Source: Monodelphis domestica (lineage: Eukaryota; Chordata; Mammalia; Didelphimorphia; Didelphidae). Taken from it: a stretch of 64,000 bases of DNA. The position numbers and the translations under genes were made by a program. Positions 22,064 to 34,429 of the stretch are shown here, one piece after another. The stretch lies in contig NC_077228.1 of assembly GCF_027887165.1 (NCBI RefSeq), positions 209,614,643 through 209,678,642 of the forward strand, read 5' to 3'. Every line of letters begins with the position of its first letter. Positions within the stretch are counted from its first letter, which is position 1. The notes below the pieces were generated by a model. The model was not told the origin of the DNA, did no database searches, and was given only the letters and a program-made list of their open reading frames with translations.

Positions 22064-23158
22064 ATGAGAGGAACAAGAGCACAGACAAATATGGGGAGTA
22101 AAAAAGGGGTGAATTTGAGCAAACAACAGAAAAAGAAGAAAGAAACTACAATAGACAGCTACTACTCAGCAAATGGAACAGAGGGGGAGAGATCAGCAAA
22201 CGATAAACCAGAAATCCCAGCGAATTGGATACAGGCTGTGGAAGAACTCAAAAAACAACTAAGAGAGGCTGAAGACAATTGGGAAAAGAACTTAAAAATT
22301 AAGATAAGTCATCTGGAAACAGAGGCACTTGAACTAAAACAAGAAAATAGTGTCTTGAAAGCCAAAATCAACCAGCTAGAAAATGAGGCAAAGGAGATGA
22401 AAGATGAGGTAAAGGAGATGAAAGATGAGGTAAAGAGGATGAAAGATGATCTTCAAAGAAAATCAGACCAGAGGGAAAAAGACGACCAAAAAGCCAGAGA
22501 TGAAATCCAATCTTTAAGAACCAGACTACAACAACTAGAATCAAGTGACCTCACAAGGCAGCAGGGCACTATAAAACAAAACAAAAAGAATGAAAAAATT
22601 GAGGAAAATGTGAAGCATCTCATTCACAAAACAGACGATTTAGAAAATAGTTCAAGAAGAGACAATTTAAGAAGAAATGGACTACCAGAAGACCATGACA
22701 AAAGAAAAAGCCTGGACATAATACTAGAGGAAATTATCCAGGAAAACTGTCCCGAGATCCTAGAACAAGAGGGGAAAGTGGAGATTGAAAGAATCCACAG
22801 ATCACCCCCTATATTTAATCCCCAACTGACAACACCAAGAAATGTTATAGCCAAATTCAAAAACAATCAGATGAAAGAAAAGATATTACAAGCTGCCAAG
22901 AAGAAGCCATTCAGATACCATGGAAACACGGTGTGGTTAACATAGGATCTGGTTGCATCCACACTGAAGGACCGAAAGGCATGGAATACTATATTCCGGA
23001 AAGCAAGGGAACTAGGTCTACAGCCAAGAATAAAATACCCATCAAAACTGACTATATTCTTACAGGGGAAAGTATGGTCATTCAACACAACAGAAGAGTT
23101 CCAAGCATTCATAAATAAAAGACCAGACCTGAACAGAAAATTTGATGTCCAACCATAG
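22064..23158 (+). pseudogene. L1 ORF1 with one premature stop
   Basis: RNA-binding chaperone of L1. 365 codons including the final TAG, all in one frame, with a single in-frame TAG at 22943-22945 (codon 294). Order: basic N-terminus (SKQQKKKKE), a long coiled coil (about residues 60-180) with two KEMKDEV heptads in a row, an RRM-like segment (SSRRDNLRRNGLPED), and a C-terminal domain (RIHRSPP, NVIAKFKNNQMKEKIL). The stop falls within the C-terminal domain at WLT*. Confidence 0.9.
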
Positions 23159-23940
23159 AACTCAAGAGAGTCATCAAAAGGTAATTAAAAAAGAGGGGGG
23201 AAAAACAAACAAAACAACAACAAAAATTTTATAAGAGACTCAATAAGTTAAAATGATATGTATCCCTATAAGAAAAGAGGTCATTGGTAACTCTTAAAAA
23301 CTGTTGCTATCACCTGAGCAACTAGAAGAATTACACTCAGAGGGAACAGTGACAAACTGTATAGGATGAAAGGACAAGACATAAATAGGTATATAGATAT
23401 ATGCATACATAAATACATATACATGTGTTTGTATATGTATTTGTATATGTATGTGTATAATACATATATACATGACTAGAGCTAAAAAAGAAAAGAGGTT
23501 ATGACTAAAAGAAATGGGAAAAAAACAAATGGGGTAAATTTATATGTCACAAAGAATCTCATGGTGGGAAGGGGGAGAACATTGGTACACTGGAAGGGTA
23601 AAGAGGTTGGAGACAGGAAATACTCAACTACTACGTACTTTGAAACTGATCCAAAGAGGGAAGAACAACCCAATCCATTGGGGAAGAGAATAGATCTGCG
23701 CCCTATAGGGGAGTAGAAGGGTAAAAAACAGACTGGTGAGGAGGGAAGCAGTACAAGGGAGGGAGAGGGTAGGGGGGAAATTTTAAAAAGACTACTGGGG
23801 AAAATAAGGGAGGGAATAAGAAGGAGGGGGGTAGAAAGGGAAGTAAAATAAGGGAGGGAATGGGGGGGCTAACTATAAACAAACATTGGTATAGAAGGAA
23901 ATAGTGAAAGAAGAAAAGGCAGGACAAGGAGTAGAAATCA
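23159..23940. other. L1 inter-ORF region
   Basis: About 780 nt between ORF1 and ORF2, with AC-rich and TA/TG-rich simple sequence (23390-23475). Unusually long for a placental L1. No coding supported. Confidence 0.55.
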
Positions 23941-26900
23941 AAATGCTAGGAAATACACAGCTAGTAATCATAACTCTGAATGTGAATGGAATGAACTCAC
24001 CCATAAAACGCAAGAGAATAGCAGAATGGATTAGAATCCAAAACCCTACCATATGCTGTCTGCAAGAAACACACATGAGGAAGGTAGATACACATAGGGT
24101 GAAAGTAAGAGGATGGAACCAAACCTATTGGGCATCAAATGTGTGACAAGGAAATCACTTTAAAAGACTGATATATATTAATTTAAGGTCGCCAAGGAAT
24201 TCAGCTATGTAATTCCTAAATGAAAACTCAAATCAGCAGTCAACCTTTTATAGAGTTTAATTACAAACAGGAGGAAGAAAGGAATTAGAGATATAGAGAG
24301 AGAGGGAGAGAGAAAGGGGAGAGAAGGGAATAGGCCTTAAATACCCCTTCTGTTTAGGCTGGGCCAAAAGGCCCAAGCCCTTAGATAGCTGAGGCAAAGA
24401 AAGGAGATCAGTCCCTATTACTCACGTGACCAAAATGGAGAAACAGTCTCAGCAGCCTCCACCTCCAGCTTCCTTCAGAGCAGCACAACCTCTCAGAGCC
24501 AAAAAACTCTCCAACCAACCCCCCACCATCCTTAGACCCCTCTATCTTTAAGGAAATCATCCAAGTTTCCTCCCCTCAGTTCTCACATCTACCAATCACT
24601 GTCCATCATTTTCCCTGTGCCAATGGAGGCTCTAGCTTAACCCAGGACCGCCCAGAGGTCTGTGGCTTTGCACATGTCTGTTGAAGGTCATATTCTCAAA
24701 TAATTAAATCTTGATCTTTTGCTACAGCCCTTCCTAAATCCTGTTACCCTGAGTAGGGTAGAGATTGGAATAATTAAATTTTGATCTATGCTGCAGCCCT
24801 TCCTAAATCCTGTTAGGACTGAGTAGGGTGGAGATTGCAATTTCCAAGACCTGGTTCTGTCATTCCAAGTATCTCCATTGTATCAATTCTAAAATCATTC
24901 ATGACTCAAAGAAATTCCTGTTCTATGCTTAAGCATAGGTCAAAGCCCTTTCCATTGTTCAGCAAAAGGTTTCTGTCCTAAAGTAATCTTAAGAAGGGAG
25001 GAGGAGGAACCTCCCATGCCAATGGGGTTCACATTCCAATAGAGTTCCCACTCTCAATAGGAAATTTTTCAAGTATGAAATTTCCCAATGGTGAAATTTC
25101 CAACATTTATAAGTCTAAGAAATTTTAAGGTTTACAATTGATAAAAAGAAGGCAGGAGTAGCAATCATGATATTGGACAAAGCCAAAGTAAAAATAAATC
25201 TAGTTAAAAGAGATAGGGAAGGTAATTACATCCTGATAAAAGGCAGTATAGACAACAAGGAAATATCTGTACTCAATATGTATGCACCAAATGGCAGAGC
25301 ATCCAAATTTTTAAAGGAGAAACTAGAGGAGCTCAAGGATGAAATAGATAGAAAGACTATACTAGTGGGAGATCTGAACCTTCCCCTATCTGAACTAGAT
25401 AAATCAAATAAAAAAATAAATAAGAAAGAGGTGAGAGAAGCAAATGAAATCTTAGAAAAATTAGAGTTAGTAGACATATGTAGAAAAATAAATAGGGACA
25501 AAAAGGAATACACCTTCTTTTCAGCAGTACATGGTACATTCACAGAAATTGACCATGTACTAGGGCACAAAGTCATTGCAAACAAGTGCTAAAGGGTAGA
25601 AATAATAAATGCAACCTTCTCAGACCACAGTGCAATAAAAATAATAATTAGTAAAGGTACATGGATAGATAAATCAAAAATTAATTGGAAATTAAACAAT
25701 ATGATTCTCCAAAACCAGCTAGTTAAAGAACAAATCTTAGAAACAATTAATAACTTCATTGAAGAAAATTACAATGGTGAGACATCCTTTCAAAACCTAT
25801 GGGATGCAGCCAAAGAAGTACTCAGGGGAAAATTTATATCCTTGAGTTCATATATAAACAAATTAAGAAGGGCAGAGGTCAGTGAATTGGGCATGCAAAT
25901 TAAAAAACTAGAAAGTGAACAAATTAAAAATCCTCAGATGAAGACTAAATTAGAGATCCTAAAAATCAAAGGAGAAATTAATAAAATTGAAAGTCAAAGA
26001 ACTATTGATTTAATAAATAAGACTAGAAGCTGGTACTTTGAAAAAACAAATAAAATTGACAAAGTACTAGTCAGTCTAATTAAAAAAAGGAAAGAAAAAA
26101 ACCAAATTGACAGTATCCAAGATGAAAAGGGAGACCTCACCTCTAATGAAGAGGAAATCAAGGCAATCATTAAAAACTACTTTGCCCAACTATATGGCAA
26201 TAAATATGGCAATCTAAGTGATATGGATGAATACTTACAAAAATATAAATTGCCTAGACTAAAAGAAGAAGAAATAAATTACCTAAACAACCCCATATCA
26301 GAAAAAGAAATTGAACAAACCATCAAAGAACCCCCTAAGAAAAAATCCCCAGGTCCAGACGGATTCACAAATGAATTCTATCAAATATTCAAATAACCCC
26401 AATACTATACAAACTATTTGACATAATAAGCAAAGAGGGAGTTCTACCAAACTCCTTTTACGACACAAACATGGTACTGATTCCAAAACCAGGCAGGTCA
26501 AAAACAGAGAAAGAAAACTATAGACCAATCTCCCTAATGAATATAGATGCAAAAATCTTAAATAGGATATTAGCAAAAAAGACTCCAGCAAGTCATCACA
26601 AGGATTATCCACTATGATCAGGTAGGATTCATTCCAGGAATGCAAGGATGGTTCAATATTAGGAAAACCATCCACATAATTGACCATATAAACAAGCAAA
26701 CCAACAAAAATCACATGATTATTTCAAGAGATGCAGAAAAAGCCTTTGACAAAATACAACACCCATACCTATTGAAAACACTAGAAAGTATAGGAATAGA
26801 AGGGCCTTTACCATCAGCAAACATCATCTGCAATGGGGAAAAACTCAAAGCCTTCCCAATAAGATCAGGAGTCAAACAAGGATGCCCATTATCACCTTTA

Positions 26901-28719
26901 TTATTTAATATTGTACTAGAAACACTAGCAGTAGCAATTAGAGAAGAAAAAGAAATTGAAGGTATTAAAATTGGCATTGAGGAGTCCAAGCTGTCACTCT
27001 TTGTGGATGATATGATGATTTACTTAAAGAATCCCAGGGAATCAACCAAAAAGCTAATTGAAATAATCAACAACTTTAGCAAAGTTGCAGGATACAAAAT
27101 AAACCCACATAAGTCATCAGCATTTCTATATAATTCCAACACAGCTCAGCAGCAAAAACTAGAAAGAGAAATCCCATTTAAAGTCACCCGAGACAATATA
27201 AAATACTTAGGAATCTATCTGCCGAGACAAACACAGGAACTATATGAACACAACTACAAAACACTCTCCACACAGTTAAAACTAGATCTAAACAATTGGA
27301 AAAACATTGATTGCTCATGGGTGGGATGAGCTAACATAATAAAAATGACCATCCTTCCCAAACTTATCTATCTATTTAGTGCCATACCCATTGAACTACC
27401 AAAAAACTATTTTATTGAATTAGAGAAAACCATAACAAAGTTCATTTGGAAGAATAAAGGATCAAGGATATCCAGGGAAATGATGAAAAAAAAAATACAA
27501 AGGAAGGTGGCCTTGCAGTCCCAGATCTCAAACTATATTACAAAGCAGCGGTCATCAAAACAATTTGGTACTGGCTAAGAGACAGAAAGGAGGATCAGTG
27601 GAATAGACTTGGGGTAAATGACCTCAGTAAGACAGTCTTTGACAAACCCAAAGACCCTAGCTTTTGGGACAAAAATCCAGTATTTGATAAAAAAACTGCT
27701 GGGAAAATTGGAAGACAGCGTGGGAGAGATTAGGTTTGGATCAACACCTCACACCCTACACCAAGATAAACTCAGAATGGACGAATGACTTGAATATAAA
27801 GAAGGAAACTATAAGTAAATTAGGTGAACACAGAATAGTATACATGTCAGAACTTTGGGAAGGGAAAGATTTTAAAACCAAGCAAGACTTAGAAAGAGTC
27901 ACAAAATGCAAAATAAATAATTTTGACTACATCAAATTAAAAAGTTTTTGTACAAACAAAACCAATGTAACTAAAATTAGAAGGAAAGCAACAAATTGGG
28001 AAACAGTATTCATAACAAAAACCTCTGACAAAGATCTAATTACTCAAATCTATAAAGAGCTGAACCAGTTGTACAAAAAATCAAGCCATTCTCCAATTGA
28101 AAAATGGGCAAGGGACATGAATAGGCAATTTTCAGTTAAAGAAATCAAGACTATTAATAAGCACATGAAAAAGTGTTCTAGATCTCTTATAATCAGAGAG
28201 ATGCAAATCAAAACAACTTTGAGGTATCACCTCACACCTAGCAGATTGTTCAACATGACAGCAAAGGAAAGTAATGAATGCTGGAGGGGATGTGGCAAAG
28301 TAGGGACATTAATTCATTGCTGGTGGAGTTGTGAATTGATCCAACCATTCTGGAGGGCAATTTGGAACTATACCCAAAGGGCGATAAAAGACTGTCTGCC
28401 CTTTGATCCATCCATAGCACTGCTGGGTTTGTACACCAAAGAGATAATAAGGAAAAAAATTTGTGCAAGAATATTCATAGCTGCACTCTTTGTGGTAGCC
28501 AAAAATTGGAAAATGAGGGGATGCCCTTCAATTGGAGAATGGCTGAACAAATTGTGATATCTGTTAGTAATGGAATACTATTGTGCTAAAAGGAATAATA
28601 AAGTGGAGAAATTCCATGGAGACTGGAACAATCTCCAGGAAGTGATGCAGAGCGAAAGGAGCAGAACCAGGAGAACATTGTACACAGAGACTGACACATT
28701 GTGGTACAAGAGAACGTAA
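23941..28719 (+). pseudogene. L1 ORF2 (endonuclease-reverse transcriptase), broken
   Basis: Endonuclease start LVIITLNVNGMNSPI and QETH up to 24141, the LTR insert, then the rest from about 25140 (ILVGDLN, IDHVLGHK, SDHS). [43 protein letters not shown], with FVDDM at the catalytic Asp pair. The C-terminal Cys motif CWRGCGKVGTLIHCWWSC (CX3CX7HX4C) is at about 28280-28335. Breaks: stop after KC at about 25590, stop near 26394, extra base near 26575, a ~36-nt deletion near 26810 relative to copy A, stop at 27327, a shift near 27490-27735, and TGA at 28555. The frame should end near 28717-28719. Confidence 0.88.
24142..25136 (+). mobile_element. Solo ERV LTR inside L1 ORF2
   Basis: 995 bp beginning TGTGACAAGG and ending GGTTTACA (TG...CA). 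Closely colinear with 60630-61587. L1 ORF2 reading resumes right after it. Contains a GA-rich run and 'cttaaatacccc' (possible TATA-like region at about 24337). Target duplication is not exact (AAATG / AATTG). Confidence 0.85.
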
Positions 28720-28865
28720 TGGACTTCTCCAGTAATGGCTTTACAATGTCCCTGAACAACCTGCTGCGATCTACGAGAAAAAAAAAAGAAAAAAACTAAA
28801 CTATCCTCAAGCAGAGGACAAACTGAGGGAGTAAAAACACCGAGGAAAAGCAACTGCTTGACTAC

Positions 28866-28927
28866 AGAGGTTGAGGGGACATGATCAAGGAGAGACAGAG
28901 GTTGAGGGGACATGATCAAGGAGAGAC
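28866..28927 (+). repeat. 31-bp tandem duplication in L1 3' UTR
   Basis: Two exact 31-bp copies (28866-28896 and 28897-28927) starting 'agaggttgaggggacatg'. The other L1 ends in the window have one copy. Confidence 0.95.
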
Positions 28928-29110
28928 ACTAAATGAGCACTCTAATGCAAATACCAACAACAAGGAAATGGGTTCAAAGCAAGGACACATGTGATACCCA
29001 GAGGAATCGCAAGTTGGCTAGGGAAGGGGGGGAGAATTGGGGGGGAGGAAAAGAAAATGATCTGTTTCCAATGAATAATGTATGAAAATGACCAAATAAA
29101 ATAATGTTTT

Positions 29111-30021
29111 AAAAAAAAACATTAACAAGCATTATCTGCAATGGGGATAAATTAGAAGCATTTCCAATAAGATCAGGAGTGAAACAAGGATGTCCATTAT
29201 CACCTCTATTATTTAATATTGTACTAGAAATACTAGCAGTAGCAATAAGAGAAGAAAAAGAAATTGAAGGTATTAAAATAGGCAATAAGGAGACTAAACT
29301 ATTATTCTTTGCAGACAATATGATGGTCTACTTAAAGAATCCTAGGAGATTGACTAAATAGCTATCAACAACTTTAGTAAAGTTGCAGGATGCAAAATAA
29401 ACCCACATAGATCAACAGCATTTCTATATATTTCCAACATCTCAGCAGTAAGAGTTAGAAAGAGAAATTCCATTTAAAATCACCTTCGATAATATAAAAT
29501 ATTTAGGAATCTATTTGCCAAGACAAACACAGGTATATGAACACAACAACAAAACACTTTCCACACAATTAAAACTAGATCTAAACAATTGGAAAAAACA
29601 TTAATTGCTCATGGGTAGGACGAGCTAATAATCAGAATGACAATTCTCCCCAAATTAATTTACTTATTCAGTGCCATATCAATCAAACTACTAAGAAACT
29701 TTTTTTACTGAATTAGAAAAAATTATAACAAAGTCCATTTGAAAGAACAAAAGATCAAGAATATCAAGGGAAATAATAAAAAAAAAGTGAAGAATGGGGG
29801 CCTAGCAGTACCAAATCTTAAACTGTATTATAAAGCAGTGGTCATCAAAACAATATGGTACTGGCTAAAAGACAGAAGGGAGGATAATTGGAATAGACTT
29901 GGGGTAAATGACTTCAGCAAAGCAGTGTATGATAAACCCAAAGATCCCAGCTTTAAGGACAAAAAAAACTACTATTTGACAAAAACTGCTGGGAAAATTG
30001 GACAATAGTGTGGGAGAGATT
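29111..30021 (+). mobile_element. Truncated L1 ORF2 (copy A, right part)
   Basis: Resumes after the 19-bp duplication with [20 protein letters not shown], then [13 protein letters not shown] and FFADNM (FADD Asp lost). Frameshifted several times and ends abruptly at about 30021, before the zinc-finger region. Confidence 0.88.
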
Positions 30022-31959
30022 ATTCAGCAAATATCTTCTATTAACCACTTGCTTTAAGTATAGAAATATGTTATAAAAGGGAAAAAAGCAGAGATAGGAT
30101 TATAACAGCATCAACACTAATCCCTTTAGGCATAAACCTGAATGGCACTGAGTGATTTATCACATATACACTAGCACCCTTAACTCTGTCTGAGTTCAGG
30201 TAAGAATTATGGTTGACCATAACCAGTAACAATTCCACCTCATCCAGATTCAGGAATAATCAGGTGGGAACATTCCTATTCACAGAAATCGGGAGGATGC
30301 TAGAGATTGTCCTCTCTGCTTTTTCTACATAATAACCTTCACCTGTCACAATTCAGGATCACGTTTCTGAATCACTTGTGGCTTTTTCTCTCATGACAGA
30401 TTACTGGTTTAATAATCCATCAGACAACTATACTTAAATTCAAAACTCAAAATAATAGATGCAGTCCCAAGAGCTTTTACCTCAAATAACACAATTGCAC
30501 TAACCATAAAACAGAAACCTAGTTAGCATGCTAACTCAAAAATGCTGTTTGATATGAATTAGTTAATTAGTTAAAAATGTGTTTGATATTAGTTAAGGAG
30601 GATCTCCACAGTGTAGGGAGTGTGACCTGAAAGCCCTCTCACAACCACATCCAGATTATAGTTATAGTATATTATCAGGTGGAAATTGTCCCCATGCTTG
30701 GAATGCCAAAGCTTCTAGTACATTCCCCCCTTTAATACCAGAAAAAGGTGAAATAGGAAGGAATGCATGGTTGAGTGACCTATGACAGGGCAGGGAGAGT
30801 AAGGGAGACTTCAATTCCATGCTTATAAATTAAATTAATCACATCTTGGTATCACAGCAAATACAGTAATAGTTTGCGTATATTAATATATTAAAGTTTT
30901 TAAATCTTTAAAATACTTTCCTTCTTCATGATCAGGGAAGGGTTAAGTAGCAGGTAAATTTAAACTGCAAAGTGCTTGTCGTTTTTTGCATTATTCTGGA
31001 ATTACTTCCAAACCAGCTCTCCTTCATTGCACTAAAACAATGGGGCAATCAATCTCCCACTGAACACTTAAGGTAAGAGTTAGTTCTCACTGTTCCCTGA
31101 GACAATTCCTTCTTATGTATGAAACCACATTAATCTTTCCCAGCATATTAGCTCCTCTTTGCAGCTTTTTAGCAGTCTTTCTAGCTGGCTGCATTTTCCC
31201 TTTTAGAAATCTTACAAGGTAACAAAGTCCACAAATAACACTAAGCAGGACCCAAAACAAAGATTTTTCTACCATAATAATATGGCCAAATTAACCAAAA
31301 CAAATTATCACATACTTGCTCCCCTTAACTTTTTCAATTTGTAATAATGAAAAGAACCAAATCTAGCTAAACTAAATTATCAGCTGAATTTGTTACAGAC
31401 CAGAATTAAGTGTGACTGTAAGGAGTGGAGCTGGTCCTCTACCTTGCAGCTTTCTACTTCCAAAGCATTCTTTTAACTGAAGCCAGATTGTTTGTGGCTT
31501 CTCTTTTAATTGTTTCTAATTGCCAGAATCCAGTTGAAGCATGGTAGCACTGCTTCCTTTTTAAGTCATATAAGGGAGGACAGGGAGACTGGCATAGTGG
31601 CAGCCTGCCAAGGCCCTAAGGATGAGAAATAGGGAATAGGTAGAGAAGAAAAATCCAGGCACAGTGGCAGAGAGAGTCCTGCCAGGTCTCAAAGTGGGCA
31701 CAGTGGAAGTCTGCCCTGACCCTGGCTACAGCAGCAGAGTGACTCTCACTAAGGCCCTAAAGGCAAGGTTCCAGTAGGGCTACTCCCCTCCAACTGACCA
31801 AGAAGGCCCAACTCAGTCCCCTGACTAAATCTGGGTGCTGGGAGACGGAAGAAAAAAACCTAAAAAGGAAGGAGTAAGTAAGGGGACAGTGAGTAAGGAG
31901 ACAGAGTATGGAGGTACCATTTATCTTGGGATGAAGAGAGCCAGAGCTGAAGACAATGG

Positions 31960-31977
31960 GCCCCACATTGGGTGCCA
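31960..31977 (-). other. ERV primer-binding site, tRNA-Lys type
   Basis: Minus-strand TGGCACCCAATGTGGGGC matches the Lys-1,2 primer site TGGCGCCCAACGTGGGGC except for two CpG-to-TpG/CpA changes. It lies 4 nt from a TG/CA LTR edge at 31982. Confidence 0.7.
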
Positions 31978-31981
31978 AAAA

Positions 31982-32590
31982 TGATTTGGATGGGGGAAGG
32001 GATTTAGGGTCTCCTCCAAAGAATTAATGACTCAGGCAATCTCCATGGCAAGGGAAGGAGCCTTATTGAAAGAGGGAAGAATGCATGGAATGGCCCTAGT
32101 GATGGAGTGGCCATTGAAATGGAAAGGCTTGGCTATGGAAAGATGTGGTGGATGGAAAATTGTGGCAGTGGAAAGACATGTTGGTGGAAAAAAGCCCTAA
32201 TGGGTTTTCAGGAATGTTTTTCATCTTGATTAGTTATTAAGTAAGGGTCATTTGTTTGGGTAGTTGTTGCCCTGCCATTTTCAAGAAACTGATATCATTT
32301 TACCCATAGTTCATCTTGGTCTGTGTGGCCTTACCCATGGTTCACCTAATTTCCCCACTGGATGTGTGTGTGAAAAAAAAAAACACAATGCAAATGAGAT
32401 GCTAATGAGATGCCAAACACCCTGGGGTAACTTCAGGTTACTTTTGTCTGATTCTATGCAAACTCCAAAGGAGGGAAAGTCCCTCATCCACTGCCTGAAC
32501 TGCCTGACCAGTTGCAGAACTCCTGCCTACATCCCTATAACAACTTGTCAACATCTGTACACCAACCTACCTGCATGGCAACCCTTTCCT
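31982..32590 (-). mobile_element. ERV LTR next to the primer-binding site
   Basis: Inner edge at 31982. A minus-strand CAATAAGGCTCC polyadenylation-like motif at about 32069-32080 gives a short U5 of ~85 nt. The outer edge near 32590 is uncertain. Confidence 0.5.
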
Positions 32591-32754
32591 TAGAGAATCC
32601 TGTGAAGGTGCAAGTACTATTTTGTTGCTGGAGAAACTCAGAGGGATAAATAGCTTGCCCAGAGGACATAGGTATTAAGTGTCAGATAAAAGATTCAAAT
32701 GAGGTATTTTTTATTAGTTTTATTGATTTTTAAAACTCAAGTAATTTCCTCATG

Positions 32755-32975
32755 GGGGCAGCTAAGTGGATAGAGCCCCAGACCTGAAGTTAATTAGACT
32801 CATCTTCCTGAGTTCAAATCAGACCTTAGATTTACTAGCTGTGTGACCTTGGGCAAGTTGCTTAACTCTGTTTGCCTCAGTTTCCTCATCTGTAAAATGA
32901 GCTGGAAATGGAATTAGCAAACTACTCCAGTATCTTCTGGGAGCCATCAGACCACAACATCTTGACAGAGTCACA
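32755..32975 (+). repeat. MAR-type SINE
   Basis: 'gggggcagctaagtggatag' head, 'tgtgaccttgggcaagttgc', 'cctcagtttcctcatctgta'. Confidence 0.75.
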
Positions 32976-34065
32976 TGTGGCAGCTGAGGAGACCACAGAG
33001 TGGTCCTTGGCAAGATGTGACTGCCCACTCTATCCCCTTTACATGACTTCTTTCATCAGTGCCCCTTACCTATGAATTGACATGATTATTATTTCCCCTA
33101 GTCTCAAAAGAAATAATGCAAGAGCAAAACACATGTACCCTTATTCCCCAAACCATCACCAAAAGATCAGACCCTCAAACCCAATCCCAAAAGACTATCA
33201 TGGGTTAACTTTTACCTAGGTACATAATTCCCAGCAAAACCGCAGCTACAGGCCAAGCCCAAAACTTTCTCATGAAGCCAGCACACAAATCAATCATAGG
33301 GGCTCATACAATAAGTACAAGTACATCAAGCTTCAATATGCCTCAATGATTCGATTTCACAAACTAGTAAATTGCCAGTGGGAAACTCCCTAGTAAGAAC
33401 CCTAAGAAATGACCAATCTAGCCCTTATCATTCTACTGCCTTGGAACCAATACCCAGTATTGATTCTAAGAGAGAAAGGAAAGGTTTAAAAAATTATTTT
33501 TTAAGAAAGTTGAGATATCTGTTCTCCAATCCTGCTGAGATTCCTCCTAGTCTCCATTTCTATTTAAATATTTTTATTCTTAATTTTAAAAGCACCAAAG
33601 AAGATAAGCATTTCAATAAATCTGGGAGAATAGAAAAAAGATAATACATGAAACCATGGACCTCTATTATGAACAGTTTGCTTTTCTTAAATAGAAACAT
33701 AAATTTTATATGTAACTTTCAAGGATTTTCTACTTGTCTGTGATTCTTTCTGGCTTTCCTAGTGTTATCTTCTGTGAATTTAAAGATGATTCAATATTCT
33801 GTTATCTTTGTTTGTCTGGGGGACTTGGGGTTTTTTGCTTCCTTATCCTTTACCTCCTACTCCCTCCCATCCATCACCTATTAAAAAAAAAACCAAGCAA
33901 ACCTTTGTAACAAATATGCACAATCTGGCAAAATAAAATATATTGGACATTTCTGAAAATCAGTGCTTTTTCTTTCTACTGTTCCAACCATCTCTCTGTC
34001 AGGAGATAGGCTCAGTATTAGTCCTTTGGAATCATGGTTGGTCACTACATTAAATAAAGTTTGGG
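32976..34065. other. Intergenic, little recognised
   Basis: 33060-33400 is A/C-rich and unassigned. 33415-33500 is a SINE 3' fragment ('cttggaaccaatacccag'). The rest is unique-looking. Confidence 0.4.
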
Positions 34066-34267
34066 GTTTTTTTTAACCCTTACCTTCCATCTTGGAATCA
34101 ATACTATGTATTGGTTCCAAGGCAGAAGAGTGGTAAGGGCTAGGCAATGGGGGTCAAGTGACTTGCCCAGGGTCACCCAGCTAGAAAGTGTCTGTGGACA
34201 GATTTGGACCTAGAATCTCCTATCTCTAGACCTGGCTCTCAATCCACTGAGATACCCAGCTACCCCC
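34066..34267 (-). repeat. tRNA-derived marsupial SINE
   Basis: 'ttaacccttaccttccatct' from the tail through 'tctcaatccactgagatacc'; full-length. Confidence 0.88.
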
Positions 34268-34279
34268 TGAATAGAGTTC

Positions 34280-34425
34280 TTAAATCTTTCAAAGTTGCTT
34301 TTCTTTTTAATGTTGTTATTGTATAAAAGTTCTCCTCGTTCTGCTCACTTTACTCTTCATCTGTTCATGTTCTCCATGATCTTTGGCATTTTTAAAATAG
34401 TTCATGTTTTATTTTTCAAGTAACA
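34280..34425 (-). repeat. Old L1 3' fragment
   Basis: Resembles 35760-35870 ('aatgttgttattgtataaa', 'ttctgctcactttactcttc'), the decayed L1 3' region on the minus strand. Confidence 0.4.
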
Positions 34426-34429
34426 AGCA

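Larger units (their letters stand above)
21032..29110 (+). mobile_element. Near full-length L1 (copy B), interrupted by an LTR
   Basis: 5' UTR (from 'actgggacttctggtcaag'), ORF1 (22064-23158), ORF2 (from about 23941), 3' UTR and A-tail. Flanked by a 19-bp duplication AAAAAAAAACATTAACAAG at 21013-21031 and 29111-29129, which places it inside L1 copy A. A 995-bp solo LTR splits its endonuclease region. Without the LTR it is about 7.1 kb. ORFs are broken, so it is not autonomous. Confidence 0.93.
30022..32590 (-). mobile_element. Decayed ERV, minus strand
   Basis: Minus-strand order: LTR (about 32590 to 31982), primer-binding site (31977-31960), short internal remnant, polypurine tract (about 30734-30723), then a candidate 3' LTR starting TGTACTAG at 30722. 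A reverse-strand frame at 31087-31275 has one hydrophobic helix, but I cannot assign it. gag and pol are gone. The two LTR candidates do not look alike, so this may be two elements. Described only as broken remnants. Confidence 0.5.

Noticed and set aside
31087..31275. Minus-strand 62-codon frame with a hydrophobic helix as an ERV envelope tail
   Set aside because: Position fits but there is no diagnostic motif; mentioned only as an unassigned part of the ERV remnant.
33060..33400. Possible nuclear mitochondrial insert or ERV piece (A/C-rich)
   Set aside because: I could not match it to any mitochondrial gene or ERV motif by eye.
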